Positions 1 through 6,795 of a stretch of 14,114 nucleotides of DNA are shown here, in pieces. The notes below the pieces were generated by a model, which saw only the letters and a program-made list of their open reading frames with translations, did no database searches and was not told the DNA's origin. Where the stretch lies: NCBI GenBank assembly GCA_003453515.1, contig DMLD01000208.1, forward strand, positions 1 through 14,114, read 5' to 3'. Each line of letters begins with the position of its first letter. Position 1 is the first letter of the stretch. Source of the stretch: Lachnospiraceae bacterium. Lineage in GTDB: Bacteria; Bacillota; Clostridia; Lachnospirales; Lachnospiraceae. The position numbers were made by a program, and so were the translations under genes.

Positions 1-530
1 TCCATAAATCCGTAGAACTTATCAAAGCCTTTTTGCAGAGGCCAGTTGTCAAAAGGTCCCTGATCCGATGCATCCTCCAACGGAGCAAGATGCCACTTTC
101 CAACTGCGAAGGTGGCGTATCCTTCTTCCTTCAGGATCTGGGCTATGGTTGCATACTGAGGATCCAGGTGCCCCAAAGAATTGGGATATCCGGTGGCCGT
201 ATCTATAACGGTTGCAACGCCGGCTGCGTGGTGATTTGCTCCTGTCAGAAGCGATGCTCTCGTAGCGGAACATATGGCTGTGGTATGAAAATTGTTGTAC
301 CTGAGACCTCTACCGGCAAGCTTTTTAATATTGGGAGTATGGATATCGGAACCAAAACCCTCAAGCTGAGCAAAGCCGACATCATCCAAAACAATATATA
401 CAACATTTATCTTTTTGTCAGAGATATCATCCTTGCGATATTTCAGATACGAATCCTTCATCGTGAAGCCTGCGTATCCTTCAAAATCTGTCGGATCAAC
501 AGCGTGTCCGATTCTTCTGTTATGTGACAT
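1..530 (-). CDS. Arylsulfatase (formylglycine-dependent), N-terminal part
   Basis: The first 176 residues of a type I sulfatase; the C-terminus lies beyond the left edge. The protein hydrolyses organic sulfate esters to sulfate and an alcohol or phenol. Visible marks are the metal-binding Asp pair in LDDVGF (residues 48-53), the active-site signature C87-S-A-T-R91 whose Cys becomes formylglycine (codon at 270-272), the HH at 100-101, and the second sulfatase signature G137-Y-A-T-F-A-V-G-K-W-H147. No signal peptide is seen, so a cytoplasmic location is likely. The ATG at 530 follows AAGGAG with good spacing and lies 24 bases after the alkylsulfatase stop, so it is the last visible gene of the sulfate-ester operon. 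A Cys-type sulfatase in an anaerobe needs a radical-SAM maturase (anSME), which is not in this window. Exact substrate cannot be read from the sequence. Family assignment is firm. Confidence 0.93.
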   Translation of the reverse strand, partial: MSHNRRIGHAVDPTDFEGYAGFTMKDSYLKYRKDDISDKKINVVYIVLDDVGFAQLEGFGSDIHTPNIKKLAGRGLRYNNFHTTAICSATRASLLTGANHHAAGVATVIDTATGYPNSLGHLDPQYATIAQILKEEGYATFAVGKWHLAPLEDASDQGPFDNWPLQKGFDKFYGFM

Positions 531-554
531 ATATTCTCCTTTCACATGGTCTGC

Positions 555-2555
555 TCATTCGGGTTTATCGTTTGAAACTATCATCTGAAAATGTCCCAGA
601 TCACTTATATTTACAAGATTGTTTTCCACTCTTTTCAGCAGTTCGTAACTGTTGGTATCTATCTTGTCCTTCACTGTATCAAGTTGCTTTCCTATCAGTG
701 CAAACAGTTCAGCCTTAGTAAGCTTTGCATATGCCTCTATACTGTTTTCTGAAGCATTTTCATCAATAGGATAGGTCAGCACTACACCTGCGTGTATATT
801 CAATATAAATGTTGATGTCGTATCATCTCCATAGGTATTTTCTTTGACTTCGAGCTTTATCTCAAGCTCTTCTTCGGAACCCTTGTGGTTGTCATAGAGT
901 ATACCTATGTATCTTAGCAGAAGCTCCGCCGACATACATCTGGTAAGATCCGACTTTGCTATCGCTCCGACCTTGCCGATCGCATCGGTCACTCCTATAC
1001 GCAGTTCCAGGGCTCCCTGCAGATAGGCATTTCTCCATACTGATGACTCGGCAGTATATCCCAGCTGCTCAAATGCATCAGCAGTCAGATACCTTGCCTG
1101 ATCGTTTTTGGGATAGGCCATGACAACCTTTCCTGCCGCGTAAGCGGCTCTTCTGTAATCACCCTTTTCAAAATCCGTATAAGCTTTTTCAAGTATTTTT
1201 TCTACGGGTCCGGCATATTCGACAAAAGTAAATGCTTCTTCAAGCTCGGTAAGCGGATCTATATCGTTGGGATTACCATTGAAGAATCCGAGATACTTGG
1301 TATAGACAGCACGAGCATTTATAGGTATGGAGCCGTAGTATGGTCTGGCATAAAAGTTGTGCTTCAGACCATCGGGCACACTTAGCTTCTTTGCTATTTC
1401 CTTTGCGGTGTATCCCCGGTTTGCATACAAAAGAGTCTGGTCATGTATGTACTTATATACTGCAGCATTATTTAACAGATATTTCCTTATGACATGCGGA
1501 TCATCTTCGGTGTTGTAATGAGGCCAGTTATGTGATTGGAAGATAACAACCGACTTGTCGGCATACTTTGTCATGGCCTCGAGTATAAAACCGGTCCATG
1601 CCGAAGAATCTCTGAGCTGGGCACCTCTGATCGGATAGAGATTGTGCAGTGTACCACAGCAGTTCTCCGCTATCCAAAAGGCCTTATAATCAGCAAAATA
1701 ATTGTTCATCTCAGCAGGGGCTTCGGTACCGGGAGTCAGCTGAAATTCCACGGTTATTCCGTCTATGATCACAGGACCGTTGCTGCGAATATAGTTGGTT
1801 GGTGTGATAAAGCTTGATGTACCCTTTGGCAATGCAAGTCCCAGACCGGAAGACACAAAGCTCTTTGGTCCTTTTTCCAGGCTGGTTCCAAATTGATAAT
1901 CAGCCCTTCTGCCCATGGCAAATCCTGCAAAGATGTTTTCCTTGACACACTCCTCGTCAAAGCCACAAGGAACATATATCTGTATCTGTGTATCTTCATC
2001 AGGACCCACATCCTCTTCTCTTACAACGCCTCGTATACCACCGTAATGATCACCGTGAGAATGACTGATGATAACAGCCTTTATATTATCCTTTATGTTT
2101 TCACCGAGAGCCTTCTCCAGAAGTTCGATGGAGACTCTTGCAGTCTCGACAGTTGACATGACATCCTGTATGATCCAACCGGTCTTGCCTCTGATAGCTG
2201 AGAGATTGGCTATATCTATTCCTCTTACCTGATATATTTTGTCCTTAAGTACCTCAAATACGCCTGCATAAGAATTCCCTTTCCCGTTTATCCAAAGACT
2301 TGGATTGATTGTATCAGATACTTTATTTCCTTCATAAAAATGATATTCAGCCACATCCCATGCAAGCTCATCGGTAGTATCATGTTTTATCTTGAGATCT
2401 TTGAGTGGAAGGATACATCCTTGAGATGCCAGATCGAGCTCGTCCACATGACAATCATCGGTGTTTATATCAAGATACTTCGCGAAGTTTTTATTTGAAC
2501 TGAGTGTAAACTCGGTTGCTTCTTTTTTATCAGCATTCAATACAGGTATACTCAT
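555..2555 (-). CDS. Alkylsulfatase, metallo-beta-lactamase fold (SdsA/YjcS type)
   Basis: A 666-residue zinc hydrolase of the family that splits linear alkyl sulfates such as dodecyl sulfate. The N-terminal metallo-beta-lactamase domain carries H165-S-H167-G-D169-H170; further ligand positions are in PGTEAPAEM (Glu278), AENCCGTLHN (Glu297) and SHNWPHY (His342). These correspond closely to the ligands known in Pseudomonas SdsA1. A helical dimerisation domain follows (about 430-525), then an SCP2-like C-terminal domain (about 530-666) that holds the alkyl chain in known members. Length is normal. SdsA1 has a secretion signal; none is visible here, so the enzyme should act in the cytoplasm on imported esters. 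The ATG at 2555 is preferred because GGAGG stands 5 bases before it; a longer frame from 2567 would put that site inside the coding sequence. The usual His-Asn after YYG appears as Ile-Asn here (recalled family pattern, not checked). Confidence 0.93.
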   Translation of the reverse strand: MSIPVLNADKKEATEFTLSSNKNFAKYLDINTDDCHVDELDLASQGCILPLKDLKIKHDTTDELAWDVAEYHFYEGNKVSDTINPSLWINGKGNSYAGVFEVLKDKIYQVRGIDIANLSAIRGKTGWIIQDVMSTVETARVSIELLEKALGENIKDNIKAVIISHSHGDHYGGIRGVVREEDVGPDEDTQIQIYVPCGFDEECVKENIFAGFAMGRRADYQFGTSLEKGPKSFVSSGLGLALPKGTSSFITPTNYIRSNGPVIIDGITVEFQLTPGTEAPAEMNNYFADYKAFWIAENCCGTLHNLYPIRGAQLRDSSAWTGFILEAMTKYADKSVVIFQSHNWPHYNTEDDPHVIRKYLLNNAAVYKYIHDQTLLYANRGYTAKEIAKKLSVPDGLKHNFYARPYYGSIPINARAVYTKYLGFFNGNPNDIDPLTELEEAFTFVEYAGPVEKILEKAYTDFEKGDYRRAAYAAGKVVMAYPKNDQARYLTADAFEQLGYTAESSVWRNAYLQGALELRIGVTDAIGKVGAIAKSDLTRCMSAELLLRYIGILYDNHKGSEEELEIKLEVKENTYGDDTTSTFILNIHAGVVLTYPIDENASENSIEAYAKLTKAELFALIGKQLDTVKDKIDTNSYELLKRVENNLVNISDLGHFQMIVSNDKPE

Positions 2556-2582
2556 GTTAACCTCCATATACTATTTCCATCA

Positions 2583-2617
2583 GATATCAAATCCGGATAT
2601 CAAATCAGATTTCAAAC
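2583..2617 (-). repeat. Tandem repeat spanning the stop of the binding-protein gene
   Basis: Three 12-13-base units: the first holds the last codons and stop of the binding-protein gene (TTTGAAATCTGA on the minus strand, ending at 2605), and two copies follow in the intergenic space (TTTGATATCCGGA, TTTGATATCTGA). On the plus strand GATATCAAATC occurs exactly twice (2583-2593, 2596-2606) and as GATTTCAAAC at 2608-2617. Confidence 0.75.
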
Positions 2618-3690
2618 TTATCAGAATATGCTTCTCTGGCTGCATCAAGGAACAAAATGTCCTTGGTCTCATACGGCGTTTTGTAATAGCTGTTGTCCTT
2701 AAGCCATTTGTTTACTCCGTCAAGATAATCAAAGGTTGATTTCTTAAACTGGATTCCGAGATCATAAGCACTTACAAGCTGTTTGAATTTGTCCTCTGAA
2801 AGCCCTGCCTTAGCAGCAACGATCTTCGCCGCATCATCAAGATTGGTACTTATATAATCTATCGCTTCTGAGAATCCTGCGTAGAATTTTTTCAATGTTT
2901 CGGCATTATTCTTTGCATATGCTTCTCTTGCAATAAAGAACAGGGTGGTAGTCGCACCTATATCATCGAGACTCATTATCGGTGTCCATCCATATCCCGC
3001 AAGCTGAGCTGCGACCTCGCCGCCTGCCCAAAACGCATCCCCGTCTCCCTGGCTGGCAACTACAACCGCGCTTGGTTGTGAATCTACGTTTACAAATGTA
3101 TAATCACCCTCGCCAAGGCCGAGCTTCTGAGCAGTAAGCACGTTCCAATATTCGTAGATGACTCCGGGAAGATTTATGATCCTTTTTCCTTTCAGATCAT
3201 TTTTATCCTTTACGGTCTCGGGATTTACATAAAGCTGGGCACCACCTGCGTTGGCGTAGTTGGCTGTGATCTTGAGGTCTGAACCTGCGGCGTTTCCTAT
3301 GCGATTTAAGATTGCAAAGTCTGCAGCTATACCAACATCCAATTGATCCATGGTGAGAGCATCTACCGTGTTGATCCCGGCAGCATACTCTGTAACCTTC
3401 AGATCGATACCGTTTTTCTCAAAAAAACCCTTTTCGGTTCCGATGGCGGTTATCAGATGGTCGATATTTCCTGTCATGACGCCGAATCTGAGCGTGGTCA
3501 GATCTCCACTACCCGCATCGGATGCACCGTTATCAACGCTATCGGAAGAACTTGTCTTTCCTGATTGTGTGTTTGCACTGCTCGTACCTGCACCACAACC
3601 TGTCGTCCCCACAACAGTTGTAAATGCTACAGCTGCAACAGCCATCATGCTCATGATTTTCTTTCCATACTTTTTGATAAATTTTTTCAT
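2605..3690 (-). CDS. ABC transporter substrate-binding lipoprotein, nitrate/taurine/sulfonate class
   Basis: A 361-residue periplasmic-binding-type protein of the SsuA/TauA/NMT1 fold. It starts with a basic N-terminus and a hydrophobic stretch (residues 13-27), then TTGC with Cys32 as the lipidation site, followed by a Ser/Gly/Asp-rich linker to about residue 63: a lipoprotein held on the outer face of the membrane. The mature part begins with LRFGVMTGNIDH and shows the typical EKGFFEKNGIDLKV element, then DLKGKRI at the start of the second lobe. It should deliver the substrate to the permease and ATPase encoded just upstream (36-base gap). With two sulfatases downstream, the ligand is inferred to be a sulfate ester rather than taurine or nitrate. 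The ATG at 3690 follows AAAAGGAGAG. The gene's last codons are repeated just after its stop (see repeat at 2583-2617). Confidence 0.9.
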   Translation of the reverse strand: MKKFIKKYGKKIMSMMAVAAVAFTTVVGTTGCGAGTSSANTQSGKTSSSDSVDNGASDAGSGDLTTLRFGVMTGNIDHLITAIGTEKGFFEKNGIDLKVTEYAAGINTVDALTMDQLDVGIAADFAILNRIGNAAGSDLKITANYANAGGAQLYVNPETVKDKNDLKGKRIINLPGVIYEYWNVLTAQKLGLGEGDYTFVNVDSQPSAVVVASQGDGDAFWAGGEVAAQLAGYGWTPIMSLDDIGATTTLFFIAREAYAKNNAETLKKFYAGFSEAIDYISTNLDDAAKIVAAKAGLSEDKFKQLVSAYDLGIQFKKSTFDYLDGVNKWLKDNSYYKTPYETKDILFLDAAREAYSDKFEI

Positions 3691-3726
3691 TGTTTTCTCT
3701 CCTTTTTTTTACGGTTGTCACATTGC

Positions 3727-4590
3727 TTATGCGGATTTGTCCACACTCTCTTCTCCGTGTGCGTTTATCGCCTTGTTGAGCTCCGTGCCCACATCAGCTG
3801 TGATCATAGCGACCTTGGCATCTCCTGCTCTTCTCGGATACGGAAGATCAACTTCGATCTGTTTTGCTATATGCGCATTTGGTGCAGCCGAGAAGATGCT
3901 TATCTTCTGTCCGAGATAGACAGCTTCCTGCAGATCATGTGTTACGAATAGGATTGTTTTTTTGGTCTGCTGCCAGATGCGTATAAGCTCATCCTGAAGT
4001 GTCCTTCTCGTTTGTGCATCGAGTGCTCCAAACGGCTCATCCATTATCAGTATCTCCGGATCTGATGCGATGGATCTTGCGATCTGAACTCTCTGCTTCA
4101 TACCGCCTGAGAGCTCGGACGGATACTTGTTTCTGTGTTCGGACAGACCGACCAGTTCCAAAGCATTATCAACGGTCTTCCTTCTTTCCGCTTTTTTAAC
4201 CTTCTGAAGCTTGAGTCCGAACTCCACATTTTTATAAACGGTAAGCCAGGGATAGATGGCAAGCTCCGCGTTCTGAAACACGACGCCCCTCTCTCTTCCG
4301 GGCTTTGTTATCTCTCTCCCGTCGATCATCACACTACCGTCGGTTTTCTGGAGGAAACCCGCGATTATATTCAAAAGAGTTGACTTGCCGCAACCGCTTG
4401 CACCAAGAAAGATATGGAACTCACCTTTGTTGATATCAAGACTTACATCATCGAGTACATAGGCGTCTTCCTGTCCTTTGAAGATCGCGTCCGGATTGAT
4501 GTTTTTTGAGAAAAATAAGTTCTTTTTAGGACTGCTCGTATCATATTTTAACCGAAGATTGTTTATTTCAATCAATTTATCTTCTGCCAT
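3727..4590 (-). CDS. ABC transporter ATP-binding protein, sulfonate/taurine class
   Basis: A 287-residue ATPase that powers the importer. Seen: Walker A GASGCGKST (63-71), Q-loop Gln106 in VVFQN, ABC signature LSGG (160-163), Walker B ILIMDEP (180-186), D-loop GALD, and switch His218 in FVTHD. The stretch PYPR near the C-terminus is typical of the SsuB/TauB class. Between the first strand and the FKGQEDAYVLDDVSL strand there is an extra segment of roughly 20 residues, rich in Ser/Lys/Phe/Asn, that ordinary SsuB/TauB proteins lack. The start at 4590 is chosen because AAGGAG lies 6 bases before it; an in-frame extension to 4662 overlaps the permease gene, has no ribosome site in front and adds unconserved residues. 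It sits between permease (55-base gap) and binding protein (36-base gap). Confidence 0.93.
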   Translation of the reverse strand: MAEDKLIEINNLRLKYDTSSPKKNLFFSKNINPDAIFKGQEDAYVLDDVSLDINKGEFHIFLGASGCGKSTLLNIIAGFLQKTDGSVMIDGREITKPGRERGVVFQNAELAIYPWLTVYKNVEFGLKLQKVKKAERRKTVDNALELVGLSEHRNKYPSELSGGMKQRVQIARSIASDPEILIMDEPFGALDAQTRRTLQDELIRIWQQTKKTILFVTHDLQEAVYLGQKISIFSAAPNAHIAKQIEVDLPYPRRAGDAKVAMITADVGTELNKAINAHGEESVDKSA

Positions 4591-4645
4591 TTTAATCTCC
4601 TTATCCATGCTCTGATCAGTATTTTTTACCCCTGCAAATAACATA

Positions 4646-5506
4646 TTATTCCGTGATACCATAGTGCTTAAACAATACTTTTGCTATCAAGCGCAGCAGT
4701 CTGTCAGCAGCAAATCCAAGTATTCCCAAGATGACTATACCTACAAATATCCAGTCAGTCCTGTAGTAGAGTCTCGAAGTAAATATAAGATACCCGAGTC
4801 CTGAGTCAGCAGCAAGCATTTCCGCACCGACGATGGCTATGATCGCGGCCGAGAGACCGATCCTTACTCCCGTGAACATCCCCGGCATCGATCCCGGAAC
4901 TGTTACATGTATGAACTTCTGCCATCTTGATGCTCCAAGTGAATCGGCTGCCTGATATCTTGTCTGTTCGATGGCGCCTACCGCAGCGACTGTGTTAATG
5001 ATTATAGGAAAAACGGATGCATAAGTGATAAGTACCGTCTTTGATTCTTCACCAACTCCAAACCACATCAGAAACAGTGTCAAAAATCCTATCGCCGGCA
5101 CAAATCTGAAGAAGTTTATCAGTGGTTCAACCAGCATCCTGACCGGCTTGAATGCACCGATCAACAGTCCTATAGGTATTGCTATGATTATTCCTCTTCC
5201 CCATCCGATGAACACGCGTTGAAGACTGATCCCGATGTCCTGCATCAGTACTCCGCTGTCAAAGACTTCTTTTAATCCCTCCAGAGTTTTTAGAGGGCTT
5301 GGGAGAAATTCAGGCGGATTGAACATGGATGCAAGCTGCCAGATGCCCAACAGTATCAGCCAGGAAACGATTCCGGTTTTCAGTATCCCGTTAATCACTG
5401 ATCTTGCTCCGCCTGATGTCTTCTTTTTGGTGCTCACGTTTTTCGCTGCCCCATTTCTTGGTTCAATGATCGCAATGTTTTCGACTTCGATATTAATCGA
5501 TGTCAT
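4646..5506 (-). CDS. ABC transporter permease, sulfonate/taurine class
   Basis: A 286-residue inner-membrane permease of the SsuC/TauC (BPD_transp_1) family, first gene of the sulfate-ester operon. Hydrophobic helices lie near residues 41-60, 98-118, 130-150, 158-178, 215-235 and 252-272. The ATPase-coupling EAA loop is clear: AADSLGASRWQKF (186-198) followed by VTVPGSMPGM. The N-terminal 35 residues are polar and charged (many Lys) and probably cytoplasmic. The ATG at 5506 follows GGAGG with 7 bases between. Expected to pair as a homodimer with the neighbouring ATPase and the lipoprotein. Substrate is inferred from the two downstream sulfatases; the protein alone would fit taurine, alkanesulfonate, nitrate or aromatic sulfonates equally well. 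Confidence 0.92.
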   Translation of the reverse strand: MTSINIEVENIAIIEPRNGAAKNVSTKKKTSGGARSVINGILKTGIVSWLILLGIWQLASMFNPPEFLPSPLKTLEGLKEVFDSGVLMQDIGISLQRVFIGWGRGIIIAIPIGLLIGAFKPVRMLVEPLINFFRFVPAIGFLTLFLMWFGVGEESKTVLITYASVFPIIINTVAAVGAIEQTRYQAADSLGASRWQKFIHVTVPGSMPGMFTGVRIGLSAAIIAIVGAEMLAADSGLGYLIFTSRLYYRTDWIFVGIVILGILGFAADRLLRLIAKVLFKHYGITE

Positions 5507-5625
5507 GACTCAACCTCCATTCTACATGTAAATCAGTTACATTTTGCCTGCCGCCTGCAGACCCGGACTGCATCCGTCAGATCACATGGCAAGCCTGCAA
5601 CATCGCCAATGCATCTGACATGTGT
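5507..5625 (-). promoter_or_regulatory. Structured 5' leader of the sulfate-ester operon
   Basis: If transcription starts near 5619, the leader is about 113 bases and begins directly with a hairpin. GTCAGAT (5576-5582) pairs perfectly with ATCTGAC (5613-5619), and inside it CATGGC (5585-5590) pairs with GCCA-TG (5605-5611, one bulge). A second hairpin, ATGTAA/TTACAT around a 5-base loop (about 5526-5543), stands shortly before the GGAGG site of the permease gene. It fits no riboswitch class I can recall. Folding was judged by eye only. Confidence 0.4.
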
Positions 5626-5634
5626 ATGATAGCA
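5626..5634 (-). promoter_or_regulatory. Extended -10 promoter of the sulfate-ester operon
   Basis: On the minus strand TGC-TATCAT gives an extended -10 element (hexamer at 5626-5631). No good -35 is found at 17 bases (only a T run), which is tolerated by extended -10 promoters and would also suit activator control. Predicted start near 5619. It is the best candidate in the 309-base gap before the permease gene. Confidence 0.4.
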
Positions 5635-5645
5635 AAAGAGAATGC

Positions 5646-5701
5646 AAAAAAAAAGCACAGCAAATGAAAACGATGTCAAAAGACGCATTTTCATAGCTTG
5701 C
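5646..5701 (-). terminator. Probable intrinsic terminator after the membrane-protein gene
   Basis: Read on the minus strand: a stem with GCA/TGC, AGC/GCT and a 7-bp ATGAAAA/TTTTCAT core (5688-5694 with 5664-5670), small internal bulges and an 11-base loop, ending directly in nine T (5646-5654). GC content of the stem is low, but the T run is strong. It lies between the membrane-protein gene and the promoter of the sulfate-ester operon, which is where a terminator is expected. Confidence 0.5.
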
Positions 5702-5765
5702 CATGCTAATTATCCACAGTGATATTCAGCTTTTCCAGAAAAAATCCGGAATTTAGACCGCTTTA

Positions 5766-5778
5766 TGAAACAGTTTCA
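5766..5778. promoter_or_regulatory. 13-bp palindrome, possible operator
   Basis: TGAAAC-A-GTTTCA is a perfect palindrome about 135 bp upstream of the predicted operon promoter and 38 bp after the membrane-protein stop codon. The remaining sequence of this gap (5706-5815) is AT-rich and shows no coding frame. An operator role is a guess from symmetry and place. Confidence 0.25.
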
Positions 5779-5815
5779 AAATTATATTTCAACTCCATTT
5801 TGCTATTGATGATCA

Positions 5816-6577
5816 TCACACTCCGCGATATTTTTTTCGCAGATATATGGCAAAGACAACAAGACCGACCGTCTCGATAAGGTGAAAAATAACGGACGTC
5901 CACACTATACCTATATTATGACCGAACATATGCATTTTCTGCATATCTAAAAATGCAAAGGAGTAGATAAATACTGCAGTTACAATCAAAGAAAAGATCT
6001 TTAGGATGCGGTCGTGAAGATAGATCGCAGTCACGATCACGCCGAGAAGTATCGCGCACATCATGACAAGATACTTGAACCCATGAGTTGTGTTATAGAT
6101 GGAGATCAGCTTTTTCTTGCCCTTGATAGCACCGGATGTATACAGTGAAAACAGGTCTCCCGCAAAGCGTCTGTACATGATCGATGTCACCTGATGGACA
6201 ATTCTCATGCCTACGGTTATCACCGCCCAGATCTCAAGCAGATTCAATATCGTTCTGGCGGGAAGTGCCGAAAGGTTGTCGCCGAAGCTGTCCTCCTGAA
6301 GACGCCCAAGCTCCGTCTTGTCACTGTCATCTATAAGATCCATATAATAATGCATCTTTTTTCTGGCAAACCAAAAGATAAGAGCAGTTGCAATTATCAT
6401 CAGGGCATCCAACGCAAGCTGTATCCCCCAGATGGTATCATTTGCCATGTCGGGAAGTCCGGAGTTATCTCTGATGCACATACGTATGACAGCCATAGCC
6501 ACGGAACCCAGTACATATACCGTAGTGGCTGCAAAAATAGTTCTCGAAAGAATGTGGACATTTTTAGACATATACAT
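5816..6577 (-). CDS. Membrane protein of unknown function, six predicted helices
   Basis: A 253-residue hydrophobic protein I do not recognise. From the ATG at 6577 hydrophobic segments begin at IFAATTVYVLGSVAMAVI, then WGIQLALDALMIIATALIFWF, NLLEIWAVITVGMRIV, YLVMMCAILLGVIVTAIYL, IFSLIVTAVFIYSFAFL and VIFHLIETVGLVVFAIYL. A polar acidic loop (LIDDSDKTELGRLQED) separates helices 2 and 3, and a basic loop (GAIKGKKKLIS) precedes helix 4. The C-terminus is basic (RKKYRGV). The start is uncertain: 6577 has only a weak AAGGG 10 bases before it, 6571 is an alternative, and the frame stays open to a GTG at 6682 without a ribosome site. It is transcribed alone, divergently from ilvA, and ends at the terminator at 5646-5701. 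No functional link to either side is visible. Confidence 0.7.
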   Translation of the reverse strand: MYMSKNVHILSRTIFAATTVYVLGSVAMAVIRMCIRDNSGLPDMANDTIWGIQLALDALMIIATALIFWFARKKMHYYMDLIDDSDKTELGRLQEDSFGDNLSALPARTILNLLEIWAVITVGMRIVHQVTSIMYRRFAGDLFSLYTSGAIKGKKKLISIYNTTHGFKYLVMMCAILLGVIVTAIYLHDRILKIFSLIVTAVFIYSFAFLDMQKMHMFGHNIGIVWTSVIFHLIETVGLVVFAIYLRKKYRGV

Positions 6578-6730
6578 GATTATTATACCCTTGCCTTTCC
6601 GCCTCGCGCCCCGGGGAAGAGCCATGATAGGCATGTTCCCGGGGAAAGCTCCGATATGCTTTTCATGTACACAATATATCACATAATACTGATAATGTAT
6701 AGTTTTTTTTCATTTCCTTATTATAAAGGA

Positions 6731-6759
6731 TTGAAAAAATATCCGAAAGAGTCTATAAT
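6731..6759 (+). promoter_or_regulatory. Promoter of ilvA
   Basis: TTGAAA at 6731-6736 and TATAAT at 6754-6759, spaced exactly 17 bases; predicted start near 6766. A 10-bp palindrome AACGATCGTT (6764-6773) covers the predicted start point and could be an operator. The ilvA ribosome site GGAGG is at 6787-6791. Confidence 0.75.
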
Positions 6760-6795
6760 AAAAAACGATCGTTCTGAAAAATAAGTGGAGGATAA

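Larger units (their letters stand above)
5585..5705. repeat. 10-bp inverted repeat, arms 101 bp apart
   Basis: CATGGCAAGC at 5585-5594 and its exact complement GCTTGCCATG at 5696-5705 flank the predicted promoter of the sulfate-ester operon. One arm is part of the leader hairpin, the other overlaps the foot of the terminator stem and sits in its own small inverted repeat (TAGC-7-GCTA, 5694-5708). Could be paired operator half-sites or alternative RNA pairing if transcription reads through. Confidence 0.4.

Noticed and set aside
33..527. Plus-strand frame at the left edge
   Set aside because: Opposite strand to a clear arylsulfatase with both sulfatase signatures.
3350..3919. Long open frame on the plus strand opposite the binding-protein and ATPase genes
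   Set aside because: It is antisense to two genes with clear motifs, has no ribosome site or family features, and spans the real intergenic region.
4591..4662. N-terminal extension of the ABC ATPase overlapping the permease gene
   Set aside because: AAGGAG is inside the extension just before ATG 4590; no ribosome site precedes the longer start.
5507..5625. Known riboswitch (SAM, TPP, cobalamin, T-box) in the sulfate-ester operon leader
   Set aside because: None of the core motifs of these classes could be found; only unassigned hairpins remain.
6194..6784. 196-codon plus-strand frame running towards ilvA
   Set aside because: It lies mostly opposite the membrane-protein gene, its product is low in recognisable structure, and it would cover the ilvA promoter.
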